Both the position numbers and the translations under genes were made by a program. A stretch of DNA of 64,000 nucleotides from a bacterium (GTDB lineage Bacteria; 4484-113; JAFGCY01), in contig JADZFO010000015.1 of the NCBI GenBank assembly GCA_020849855.1, positions 62,001 to 126,000 of the forward strand, written 5' to 3'. The first letter of the stretch is position 1; each line of letters starts with the position of its first letter. This document shows positions 17,492-25,725 of the stretch, in pieces. A model generated the notes under the pieces. That model was given only the letters and a program-made list of their open reading frames with translations. It was not told the origin of the DNA and made no database searches.

Positions 17492-19057
17492 GTGCCTGTG
17501 AGTCATGAGCAGCAGCGCCGTCCCCTGCCTGAAGCGGTACTAGCCGCCAGTCCTGTCTGGGACGGGCTTGACGGCGGGAGCCTGATCGTCGCCTGTTCCG
17601 GCGGGGCTGACAGCGTTGGCCTGCTGCGGGCGGCGCATGCACTGCTCGTTGACCCGGTCTTCAGCAGCCGCTTCAACCAGGCCCCGCGACTTCTGACCTG
17701 GCACTACAACCACCGCGTACGGCCGGAAAGCGATGCAGACGAGGACTTTGTATCGCAGCTTGGCGCGCAGCTCGGTCTGGCCGGGATGGAGGAGGGAGCC
17801 CCTCTGCGCGAGCTGCATGAGCAGCAGGGCGGCAACCTGGAGGCCTTGATGCGCCGCGAGCGCTACAGGGCCCTGCTGGCCTGGATTGAAGAGCTGCGCC
17901 GCGAGCCGCAGCGTTTTGGCCCGGTCTGCGCAATGACCGCGCATCATCTGGGGGATCAGGCAGAGACAATTCTGCATCACCTGATCCGCGGCACGCATCT
18001 AAGCGGCATCCGTGGTATCCACCCGCTGCGCAACGACTGCATCCACCGCCCCTGGCTGCTGTTGCCGCCAGAGGAGATTCGCGAGTACCTGCGCGGCCTG
18101 GGACAGGAGTGGCGCGAAGATGCCGGCAATGCCGACATCAGCCTGACACGCAACCGCCTGCGCCATTCCGTGATACCTGAGTTGCTGCAGATAAACCCAC
18201 GCGCCCGCGAGCACATCGCCCGCCTCGCCGGCACGGCGGAGCTGGCCGCCAGTGCGGTGGCCGAGGCCCTGCAGGAGCTGGAGGTAGAGATCTTCACCAG
18301 CCACGACCTGCAGCGCTGGCTGCCGCTGCTGGGCTGGCAGACGGCGGAGTACCAGCTGCACCGCTGCGAGAGTCCGGCCTTCGGCTCGGCGGACCTGCTG
18401 GCGCGCTATGCCTGGACCCAGCTGCGAAGCCTGCTTGGCAGCCTGGACAACGCCGACTGGAAGCAGATCGACGAATGGGCCCTGCAGCCGCAGCGCCGGC
18501 TGAGCCTCAAGGGCTGGCAGCTCAGGCTGCTGCATCCCAGCCTGCTGGCCTTCCAGGGCCCGGAGCAGAACCAGGCGCAGCCGCAGCAGGCTGAACTGCA
18601 GCCCGGCTCGCGCCTGCGGCTGGGCGGGCTGGAGATCAGCCTGCAGCCCTGCAGCAGCGAATTCTGGAGCGCGGAACGCAGCCGCCAGCGGCATCCCTGG
18701 GAGCGCATCCGCGACTGGGGCCAGGCACTCAGCAGCATCACCAGCTCACCGCCGCTGGGGCCGGCCTGGCACTGCTGCCTGCCACGCGAGACAGCCTTCC
18801 CGCTGCGCATCAGGACCGCGGGGCAGGGCGACCGCCTGCCCCTGGTGAATAGTGGCAGCAAGCTGCTAAGTGACATCTTCATCGATGCGAAGCTGCCGCG
18901 CTGTTTCAGGCCGGTCTGGCCAGTGCTCTGCGACAGCGCAGGCAATGCACTCTGGCTTCCCGGCCTGGCCGACGGAGCCGGCATGCGCATTGCGGATGGA
19001 CAAAGTCCGGCATGGCTGCTCAGCCTGCGGGATATCTCAGCCCATGACCGCGCCTGA
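17492..19057 (+). CDS. tilS: tRNA(Ile)-lysidine synthetase TilS
   Basis: TilS attaches lysine to cytidine 34 of the CAU-anticodon isoleucine tRNA using ATP. The 521-residue protein has the PP-loop SGGADS (36-41), the AHHLGDQAETILHHLIRGT block, and TRNRLRHSVIPEL, all typical of TilS. A C-terminal domain (RTAGQGDRLPL ... KLLSDIFIDAKLP) matches the family's tRNA acceptor-binding domain. Two in-frame GTG codons, at 17492 and 17498, are possible starts. It follows the MtrB-like gene by 37 bases with no visible terminator, so readthrough from the cytochrome operon is likely. Confidence 0.94.
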   Translation: MPVSHEQQRRPLPEAVLAASPVWDGLDGGSLIVACSGGADSVGLLRAAHALLVDPVFSSRFNQAPRLLTWHYNHRVRPESDADEDFVSQLGAQLGLAGMEEGAPLRELHEQQGGNLEALMRRERYRALLAWIEELRREPQRFGPVCAMTAHHLGDQAETILHHLIRGTHLSGIRGIHPLRNDCIHRPWLLLPPEEIREYLRGLGQEWREDAGNADISLTRNRLRHSVIPELLQINPRAREHIARLAGTAELAASAVAEALQELEVEIFTSHDLQRWLPLLGWQTAEYQLHRCESPAFGSADLLARYAWTQLRSLLGSLDNADWKQIDEWALQPQRRLSLKGWQLRLLHPSLLAFQGPEQNQAQPQQAELQPGSRLRLGGLEISLQPCSSEFWSAERSRQRHPWERIRDWGQALSSITSSPPLGPAWHCCLPRETAFPLRIRTAGQGDRLPLVNSGSKLLSDIFIDAKLPRCFRPVWPVLCDSAGNALWLPGLADGAGMRIADGQSPAWLLSLRDISAHDRA

Positions 19058-19108
19058 ACAGGCTCAAAGGGTTGCAGTCAACGCAGAGCTTCAGCGCAGT
19101 AAAGATAA

Positions 19109-19130
19109 AGGGGCCGCCGAAGCGGCCCCT
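19109..19130. terminator. Bidirectional intrinsic terminator between tilS and a lipoprotein gene
   Basis: A perfect 9-bp stem (AGGGGCCGC / GCGGCCCCT) with a CGAA loop separates two converging genes. On the minus strand it is followed by TTATCTTTA, on the plus strand by GTAACAGTCTTTA, so it could serve both. The AGGGG-N-CCCCT design recurs at 29231 and 37311. Confidence 0.75.
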
Positions 19131-19149
19131 GTAACAGTCTTTAGTGTTC

Positions 19150-20919
19150 CTAGTTACCGGCGATAGTGTGGCCGTTCTTGTCCAGGAAGTTGCGGTTCAG
19201 GTCATCCTGGTTCACCGGGATGACAAAGTGCTCACCGCCGATAGGCAGGCCGATCTCGTCAACATCCGCCGGGTCGCAGGCCACGAATACACCATCGCCA
19301 AGGTTCTCCGGTATATTCGGGATGACGTACTCCCCGTTCGCGTCGGTATCGCCCATGCCAATTACTGTTGTGCGATCCGAGGCATAGACAATCACGGTGA
19401 CTCCGGGGAAGGGCTCATCCGGGGCATCGGGGTTGCCGATCGGGTCCGGCCAGTCCTGGGTCAGGCGCGTGACGGTTCCACCGATTGTGTAGACCGTGCC
19501 GGTGATCGCCGTCGCCGTGAAGTTCACGTTGGTCTGGTCGGCGCCGGAGAGCGTGACATTGGCCGGGTTGGGGGCCATGGTGTAACCGCTCAGCGTAGCC
19601 GTCACGGTGTAGTCGCCGTCGACCACCGACGTGAAGGCGTAGCTGCCGTCGGCGATGGTCTGGGTGGTCTGGCCGCCCGGGTTGAGGGTCATCAGCACGC
19701 CGCCGACCGGGTCGGAGGCATCGCTGAGCACGAAGCCGCTGATGGTGTGCCCGGCGGGCGCGATCACCTGCAGGGTGGTGAAGTCGGTATCAGTAAGGCC
19801 CCCCGCGTCAGTCACACGGACGCTGACGGTCACCGGGCCGGCCAGGACATACTGCGTGGTCACGGTCGCTGTGCCGCCGGTGTCAGTCTCAAAGCTGCCG
19901 TTGCCGTCGAGGTCCCACTCATAGCCGGTGATACCTGTGTCGTCGGTACTGCCCGAGGCGTCAAAGGTCACATCAGTGCTGACTTCAACCGGGCTCGGGT
20001 TGGCGATGATGTCGGCCACCGGCGGGTTGTTGCTCACGGTGCCCACTGACATGGTCAGCGTGATGGAGGCCTGGCCTTCGCTGCTGCCTGTGATGTCATA
20101 GGGCGCCACAAAGTACTGGATCTGGTCGCCATCACCCAGGGTCAGCCCGGCCAGGGTATCGGTGAAGCGGTAACGCACCGGCCGGCGTGTATCCAAGTCA
20201 TTGGGGGCGACACGGTCAATGGTCAGCGGCGACGAGCCATCGGAGGGGTTCGGCAGCAGCACAAAGTCGCTGTCACCCGGGGCCTTGCGGTACACGCGGT
20301 AACCATTGATCTTTTCGCCAAAGTGCACCGCGATGTTTGTCAGGTCCTGCACGCTGATCAGTCCATCGACATTGCCGTCAACGCGCGAACGGCGCCAGTT
20401 CTGGGCCGGGCTGCCTTCAACCGGGGGCTGGTCGTCCGCCGCGCCGCCGTCATCTTCGGGGTCGCCGGCGGGCCAGGCGGGGAAACCGCCGTGCAGGGAA
20501 GGATCGTCATAGCTGACGTTTAGGCCGAAGTTCTGGCCGATCGGGGTCAGGTCATTAACGGCCACGATGCCGTTCTGGTCATAGTCGCCGTTGGCCAGCT
20601 CCGTCCAGTCCAGCTCAATGCCGGTAGGCGGCAGGGGACCAAGTTCTCCGTCGGGGTCAATCACCGTCCCGCCAAGGTCAAAGACCTGATTCTGCGGTCC
20701 CAGGGGGGCCTGAGCGACGGCGCGCGACGGATCAACGCCGAGGCGCTCAAACTCCTGCTGGAGCAGGTTCTGCAGCTCAGACATGGATGGAGCAGCGCCT
20801 GTGAATCCGTCATTGCGTTCCAGGGTGCTGCTGTCGCCTCCGGAGCAGGAGGCCATCAGGGCCGCCAGAAAGAGCGCGGCAAGGAGGTTCACGAAGTTCA
20901 GCCGGTTTCGCATATCCAT
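19150..20919 (-). CDS. Lipoprotein with dockerin-like repeats, PKD and Cna-B-like domains
   Basis: The 589-residue protein has a lipoprotein signal peptide (lipobox LMASC). Near residues 110-200 lie two dockerin-type calcium repeats, GDYDQNGIVAVNDLTPIG and GNVDGLISVQDLTNIA. They are followed by an FN3-like segment (INGYRVYRK), a PKD domain (PVADIIANPSPV ... GYEWDLDGNG), and two carboxypeptidase-regulatory-like beta-sandwich domains. This is a surface-exposed modular protein, not an enzyme. The partner of the dockerin-like part is unknown. No clear ribosome binding site precedes the ATG at 20919, and the ATG at 20913 is an alternative. A terminator lies just downstream. Confidence 0.8.
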   Translation of the reverse strand: MDMRNRLNFVNLLAALFLAALMASCSGGDSSTLERNDGFTGAAPSMSELQNLLQQEFERLGVDPSRAVAQAPLGPQNQVFDLGGTVIDPDGELGPLPPTGIELDWTELANGDYDQNGIVAVNDLTPIGQNFGLNVSYDDPSLHGGFPAWPAGDPEDDGGAADDQPPVEGSPAQNWRRSRVDGNVDGLISVQDLTNIAVHFGEKINGYRVYRKAPGDSDFVLLPNPSDGSSPLTIDRVAPNDLDTRRPVRYRFTDTLAGLTLGDGDQIQYFVAPYDITGSSEGQASITLTMSVGTVSNNPPVADIIANPSPVEVSTDVTFDASGSTDDTGITGYEWDLDGNGSFETDTGGTATVTTQYVLAGPVTVSVRVTDAGGLTDTDFTTLQVIAPAGHTISGFVLSDASDPVGGVLMTLNPGGQTTQTIADGSYAFTSVVDGDYTVTATLSGYTMAPNPANVTLSGADQTNVNFTATAITGTVYTIGGTVTRLTQDWPDPIGNPDAPDEPFPGVTVIVYASDRTTVIGMGDTDANGEYVIPNIPENLGDGVFVACDPADVDEIGLPIGGEHFVIPVNQDDLNRNFLDKNGHTIAGN

Positions 20920-20984
20920 TTATACCAAGATTCTGCGTTTAGGTTCCCGGCGGCCATACTTTGTTCCAGCCTGGCGGCCAGGTA

Positions 20985-21953
20985 TTAGTAGAGCGAAGGC
21001 TCGCCGGGCGGGCGGGTCTTCCAACGCTTCGGACCCCAGAGCCACTGGCTGGGGTCGTCGCGGATCACCTGCTCCAGGACACGGTTCATGCGGGTGAGCA
21101 CCTCAACCAGAGCCGCATCCTTGTCCTCCGGCAGCCCGGCGGCCTCGTTGATTTCAAAGGCCAGTCTGGCCTTGAAGCGCAGGCGGCCCGGGCCGATGCG
21201 GTCGCAGTAGCAGAGCACCAGCGGGCAGCCTGTGCGCAGCGCCAGAGCTCCAGGCCCGGCCGGTGTACTGGACATGATGCCGGCAAAGGGGGCGAAGGTG
21301 CCGGCGCGGCCGCCGTTCTGGTCCGCCAGCAGGCCCAGGATAGAGCCCTCTGCCAGCGCCCGCAGGATGCCGGCGTTCGCCTTGGGACCGCTGTAGATGT
21401 TCTTAATGCCGTACTTGCTGCGCCAGGGGAAGGCTAGGTTGGTGAAGAAGTCGTCGCTTTGCTGCTTGCCTACTGCGTAAAGCGTGCCGATGTTGGAGCT
21501 GATGAAAGCGCCAATGGCTTCCCAGTTACCGTAGTGCATGCTCAGGGCGATTACGCCTGTGCCGCGGCGGCGGGCCTCTTCCATGGCCTCGCGCATGACT
21601 GTCGAGCCATCGTCCTCGACGATCATCGCCAGGCCCTTCTCCTTCTCCAGCAGGCCCAGGCGCATGAACTCGATCACGGTATAGCCCAGGTTGATCGCGG
21701 CGCGGCGGGCGAAGTCCCTACGCTGCGCCGCCGCCTCGGGCTGGCCCAGCGGGTCATTGCGGAAGAAGAGCCGCATGTTCTTGTCGCAGTTTCGGCGCCA
21801 GTTGGGCATGGTCCACCAGGCCAGCAGGGCCAGATTGCGTCCAATCCCGTAGGCCGCCTGCTCAGGCAGGATGCGCACAAGCGCGAGCAGCAGGTAGGTC
21901 AAGCCATGAATGAGGCTGTTGCGGATTGCGATTGCTGGAGGGGCCTTGGCCAC
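20985..21953 (-). CDS. LpxL/HtrB-like lipid A (or lysophospholipid) acyltransferase
   Basis: The 322-residue protein has one N-terminal membrane segment (YLLLALVRILPEQ) and the catalytic HX4(D/E) motif H140-YGNW-E145 within SMHYGNWEAIG. Later family blocks include ADQNGG and PAGPGALALRTGCPLV. These enzymes add a secondary fatty acyl chain to lipid A at the inner membrane. This supports an LPS-type outer membrane. No other lipid A gene is in the window, so the exact acyl substrate is open. The gene lies 66 bases upstream of the dockerin-like lipoprotein on the same strand. Confidence 0.88.
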   Translation of the reverse strand: MAKAPPAIAIRNSLIHGLTYLLLALVRILPEQAAYGIGRNLALLAWWTMPNWRRNCDKNMRLFFRNDPLGQPEAAAQRRDFARRAAINLGYTVIEFMRLGLLEKEKGLAMIVEDDGSTVMREAMEEARRRGTGVIALSMHYGNWEAIGAFISSNIGTLYAVGKQQSDDFFTNLAFPWRSKYGIKNIYSGPKANAGILRALAEGSILGLLADQNGGRAGTFAPFAGIMSSTPAGPGALALRTGCPLVLCYCDRIGPGRLRFKARLAFEINEAAGLPEDKDAALVEVLTRMNRVLEQVIRDDPSQWLWGPKRWKTRPPGEPSLY

Positions 21954-21996
21954 GCGCTAATTGTAGAGGGGAAAGCAGCAGCCTGGCCATGACAGC

Positions 21997-22809
21997 TTGG
22001 CAACTTGTTCGGGCTATACTGCTGGCTTGCAACAGACCAGCCCGGAGATTCCTGACGGAAGCGTTGCTGCGACCGCAGCCGCAAGGCCCCTGCCGGCCTG
22101 GATACCGCTGCTTTGCGCGCTGCTGGTAATCGGCCCTTACTGGGGCCTGGCGGCCCTCAGTGGCAGCAGCAGCCTGGAAAGCGGGCAGTTTGAGCTGCCG
22201 CCGCCTGAAATGCTGCTGTATCAGGCGCTGGGGCTATTCGTGGTCTTTGGCGGACTGTCCGTCCTGCTGCACGTATTCGCCTGCCGCCGGCCGCTGAAGG
22301 ACTTCAACCAGGGCGAGGGCAGCCTGCTGCGCGACCTGCTTGAAGGCGTGGGCGTCTTTGCCCTGCTGATGATGGCGGTCATGGCCGTTAACCTGCTGCT
22401 GATGCTTCTGCGCGGGGAGACCTATGTTTCGGGCGCAGTTTCCGAGATCGCCAGGGCGCTGGCCTCCAGCCCGCTGTATATGGCGGTGTTTCTGGGGCCG
22501 GTAGTCTGGCTGCAGGCAGCGGTTCTGGAGGAGCTCAGCCGCAGCTTCCTGCTGCTGCGTCTCTGGCAGGCCTTTCCAGCCAGTCCGCAACTTCCGGCGG
22601 TGCTGCTCTCTTCAATCCTCTTCGGTCTGGCGCATATCTACCAGGGCTGGGAGGCGGTGCCGGCGATAACGGCTATCGGCCTGATACTGGGACTCTATTT
22701 TCAGCGCCGCCGCCGCCTGCTGCCGCTGGTGATCGCCCACGGCCTCTTCGATACCACCGTGATGCTGATCGCTACCTATTTTCCGGAGATGCTGAAAGCA
22801 GGCGCCTGA
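21997..22809 (+). CDS. CPBP family intramembrane metalloprotease
   Basis: The protein of up to 270 residues has about seven hydrophobic segments and the CPBP (Abi/CAAX protease) motifs: EELSR, then LAHIYQG and AHGLFDT, which supply the glutamates and histidines of the active site. Substrates of bacterial members are mostly unknown; some process prenylated or small peptides, others confer bacteriocin immunity. The start is uncertain: TTG codons at 21997 and 22027 are in frame, and a TATACT box at 22015-22020 suggests transcription may begin near 22027. It is divergent from the acyltransferase gene. Confidence 0.82.
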   Translation: MATCSGYTAGLQQTSPEIPDGSVAATAAARPLPAWIPLLCALLVIGPYWGLAALSGSSSLESGQFELPPPEMLLYQALGLFVVFGGLSVLLHVFACRRPLKDFNQGEGSLLRDLLEGVGVFALLMMAVMAVNLLLMLLRGETYVSGAVSEIARALASSPLYMAVFLGPVVWLQAAVLEELSRSFLLLRLWQAFPASPQLPAVLLSSILFGLAHIYQGWEAVPAITAIGLILGLYFQRRRRLLPLVIAHGLFDTTVMLIATYFPEMLKAGA

Positions 22810-22858
22810 CAGAGGGGTGTAAAATCGCAGTGGCGTTGAGGAGCGCTGAAGGCGGGAG

Positions 22859-24697
22859 ATGACAGGCATTGGTGGGGCATGGCGCCCCGGTCAGAGGCAG
22901 GCTTTCCGGCTGGCTGCAGCTGCGGCTCTGCTTGGCTTTGGCTTTGCCATCCTGCTGCTCATGGCTCTGCCGGCTGTGGCCCTCGCCGCGCCTGACCGTC
23001 TTGATGATGAGATTCCGGATGCCGCGCCCAGCGAAGCCGACGGCCTTTCCGCCAGCTATGGCTTTTCCAGCCTCAGTCTGGACGGTCCGCAGAACAGCGA
23101 ATCAACCTGGCACAACTACTTCAAGTTCCGTTACCAGTTTGGCGATGACATCGGCCTGCGGCTGTTCTACAACACGCATGACCTGGCCGGCGGACACGGC
23201 CTGTTATCCCCGGTCTTTGATGCCCAGGACCAGGCCAGCGCTTATGGCTTTGACCTCAGCATGAACATGCTGAATGTGCCCAGCAAGTCGGCCAAGGAAT
23301 CAGCCAACAAGGCCTTCGAGGCCGGCAGCGCCTTTAACATCGGCGTCAGCGGCAAGGTCATGAACATGGACGCCGGGGCAATCGGCCAGAGCGATTCGCA
23401 GATTTCGGCCTATCTGGCCTATACCACCGATCTCACCGAGAAGATGCGGGCGCATACCTACTTCAGCACAGGGCGTATCTCGGGCGACAGCCACAGCGGC
23501 TCAGTGAACCGTGTCGGCGCCGGCCTGGACTATGTGCTGCAGCGTGGGCGCCACCCCCTGGTGCTGATGGCCAATGGCCTGCTGGACATCTATAACTTCC
23601 GCCAGCCCAGTTTCAATACAGCGCGCATCAGCCGCTTTGACATCGGCCTGCGCTACAAGATCCGCCGCGGGCTGTATGCCAGCGCGGGCCTGCAGACTCT
23701 TAACGACAGCGAGAACGATGCTTCCGGCTCCGGGATCTTCGCCGGACTGAACTATGTCGACGAGGCGCAGGACTGGAGCAGCACAGGCAAACCCCTGCCT
23801 GTGCTGCCGCCGCCCCCGCCGCCTGCCGAGCCGGCACCGGCGGACCCCAATGCCCAGCAGCCGGTGGCGCCCCCGCCGGCGCAGCCGCAGGCCGATGCCG
23901 GAGCGGCTGTCGAAGTCCTGCAGGCACCGCTGATGGCCTCAAACCAGACGCCCCAGCAAAGCAGAACTGAACAGGCGCAGCGCCAGGCCGCGGGGACGCG
24001 CAGCGCCAGTGGACTTGACACAAGCCAGGAGGCGCGCGATGCCCACAGCGGCATCAGCGATCCGGGCGCCGAGCAGCCGGCCTACACAGATGCGGCGATG
24101 CTGGACAGCGGCCTGGCCGAGAAAGTCGATGGCGGCGCCTACTTCTATGACCCGGAGCTGGCAGCCCTGAATGCCAGTGCGCTAAGCAGCCTTGGCGAGG
24201 CGACTGCGCAGGCTGGCCAGGATGCAACAGCCGGGCGGCCGCAGGGCGCGCTTGTCGCTGAGATTGTCGATCCCAGTGGTGTGGCGGTACCGGCCTTCCC
24301 ACTGAGCGAACCGCAGGCAACACGGGCCACGGCCAGCATGGTCCGCCCGCCGGCCGGCGCGGCTCCCAGTGGCCGCAACCGCGAGCGCCAGCTGGCGCAG
24401 AAGCAGGCGCCGGAGCACAAAGCAAGCCAGAAGGGCAGGGCTGGTGCAAGGGCTGAACAACGGGATACTTCCGGGCCTTTTGGTCTGAGCCCGCAGGAGG
24501 CGGACGAGCTGGGTCTGCTGCTCGCGGCCAACCGGGCGAACAGCAGCGACGACGGCTCGGTAATGGTGCTGCAGCGCAGCGCAGTGCTGGGCCCAGACTT
24601 TGGCGGCGGACTGGACTGGCCCCTGACCAGTGAAGCGCATATTGAGGTACTGGAGGGCGGCTGGGTCTCCTACTGCAACTTCTCCGCGGAGGAGTAA
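22859..24697 (+). CDS. Predicted outer-membrane beta-barrel with Pro/Ala-rich tail
   Basis: The 612-residue protein has a long signal peptide (hydrophobic to about residue 42). Residues about 55-300 alternate in polarity with aromatic belts (YFKFRYQFGDDIGLRLFYNTHDL), as in outer-membrane barrels. From about 305 it is low-complexity, rich in Pro, Ala and Gln, with a small C-terminal patch (EAHIEVLEGGWVSY). I do not recognise a named family. Its stop overlaps the start of the octaheme cytochrome gene (TAATG), so the two are translationally coupled, as in porin-cytochrome pairs. A role in carrying electrons across the outer membrane is inferred from that context. Confidence 0.6.
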   Translation: MTGIGGAWRPGQRQAFRLAAAAALLGFGFAILLLMALPAVALAAPDRLDDEIPDAAPSEADGLSASYGFSSLSLDGPQNSESTWHNYFKFRYQFGDDIGLRLFYNTHDLAGGHGLLSPVFDAQDQASAYGFDLSMNMLNVPSKSAKESANKAFEAGSAFNIGVSGKVMNMDAGAIGQSDSQISAYLAYTTDLTEKMRAHTYFSTGRISGDSHSGSVNRVGAGLDYVLQRGRHPLVLMANGLLDIYNFRQPSFNTARISRFDIGLRYKIRRGLYASAGLQTLNDSENDASGSGIFAGLNYVDEAQDWSSTGKPLPVLPPPPPPAEPAPADPNAQQPVAPPPAQPQADAGAAVEVLQAPLMASNQTPQQSRTEQAQRQAAGTRSASGLDTSQEARDAHSGISDPGAEQPAYTDAAMLDSGLAEKVDGGAYFYDPELAALNASALSSLGEATAQAGQDATAGRPQGALVAEIVDPSGVAVPAFPLSEPQATRATASMVRPPAGAAPSGRNRERQLAQKQAPEHKASQKGRAGARAEQRDTSGPFGLSPQEADELGLLLAANRANSSDDGSVMVLQRSAVLGPDFGGGLDWPLTSEAHIEVLEGGWVSYCNFSAEE

Positions 24698-25542
24698 TGC
24701 AGCAGCAGGGCCGCCGACTGCTCTTCCCCCTTCTCCTTGCAGCAAGCCTGCTGCTTTGTGCCCTCCTGCCTTTACCGCCGGCGGACAGCGCTGAGACCGA
24801 CTGGCAGAACTGCCTGGCCTGCCACCCTGACTACACCAGCGCTTTGCCACCACTGAGCGCGCTGCGGCAGGCTAACCTCGGCGAGCTGCCCGGTAAGGCC
24901 TGCCTTGAATGTCACGACCTGGCCTTTATCAGCCTGCCGCGACCGGACTGGACTCACCCGGTGCGTCCCGTCGGTTCACACCTGGCCTGCACGCAGTGCC
25001 ACATCGCGGTCCCGCATGGTGCTGGCAGCCCGCCGCCGATGCCTACGGGTGACTACGGCCAGGGCTGTTATGACTGTCACCAGAATGTCCAGGGCCAGCT
25101 GTCACGCTACAGCCGGCACAACATGGACGCGCGGACGAGTTGCCGGACCTGCCATCCCGCGCACGAGGCGCTGAGGGCCGGGCTGCCGCTGAGCCTGTTG
25201 CCGCGGAGGATCCAGCGCGGCTGGAGCGCGGTTTACGACTATGAGCGCAGTAATGCCTTCTGCCTGGCCTGCCATGGCGAAAGCGAGCTCTTCAACAGCC
25301 TCAGCCAGGGCTTCGTGACCATCAACACAGAGAACTACCACGAGCGCCACGTCAAACGCGGCCAGGCACTGTGCATGGACTGCCATGAGCCTCACGGCAG
25401 CCAGCGTGCCTCGCTGCTGCGCAGCCGGCTGCCTGGAGGCGACTCGCTGAGCTTTGTGGAAGAGGCGAGGGGAGCCAACTGCACCACCTATTGCCATGGA
25501 GTGGACCACCGCAGTGTGCAGTACATCAACCGGCCTTACTAA
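24697..25542 (+). CDS. Octaheme c-type cytochrome
   Basis: A signal peptide (about 1-32) precedes seven CxxCH motifs (first cysteines at 39, 69, 98, 124, 149, 189, 226) and a final CX3CH motif (C262 to H267), eight likely hemes in 281 residues. The block CMDCHEPHGS matches doubled-CXXCH cytochromes. It is unlike the decaheme protein at 14503: shorter, with no HGSN end. Translational coupling with the barrel upstream suggests a working pair. It should be periplasmic or inserted in the barrel. A terminator-like hairpin at 25598 lies 55 bases after the stop. Confidence 0.88.
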   Translation: MQQQGRRLLFPLLLAASLLLCALLPLPPADSAETDWQNCLACHPDYTSALPPLSALRQANLGELPGKACLECHDLAFISLPRPDWTHPVRPVGSHLACTQCHIAVPHGAGSPPPMPTGDYGQGCYDCHQNVQGQLSRYSRHNMDARTSCRTCHPAHEALRAGLPLSLLPRRIQRGWSAVYDYERSNAFCLACHGESELFNSLSQGFVTINTENYHERHVKRGQALCMDCHEPHGSQRASLLRSRLPGGDSLSFVEEARGANCTTYCHGVDHRSVQYINRPY

Positions 25543-25597
25543 GAGCTCAGTTGGTGAATAGCCAGATGGGCTGAAAGCAGGCAAGAAGAAAAAAAGC

Positions 25598-25618
25598 GGG
25601 CCGGTGGAACACCGGCCC
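25598..25618 (-). terminator. Strong intrinsic terminator, minus strand (possibly bidirectional)
   Basis: A perfect 9-bp stem (GGGCCGGTG / CACCGGCCC) with a 3-base loop is followed on the minus strand by GCTTTTTTTCTTCTTG, a strong T-tract. It terminates the minus-strand lipoprotein gene that ends at 25726. It could also stop plus-strand transcription of the octaheme gene, but the T-tract there is weak. Confidence 0.8.
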
Positions 25619-25725
25619 TTAAAGTCCCACGGGTGGTGAAGAAGCTTGTTTATCTTGCCTACGGCAAGGGTTCCCACCCTGTCTGATTGGTTAGCAGTTT
25701 TTCAGTGGAGCCGCCGGGCATGCGC

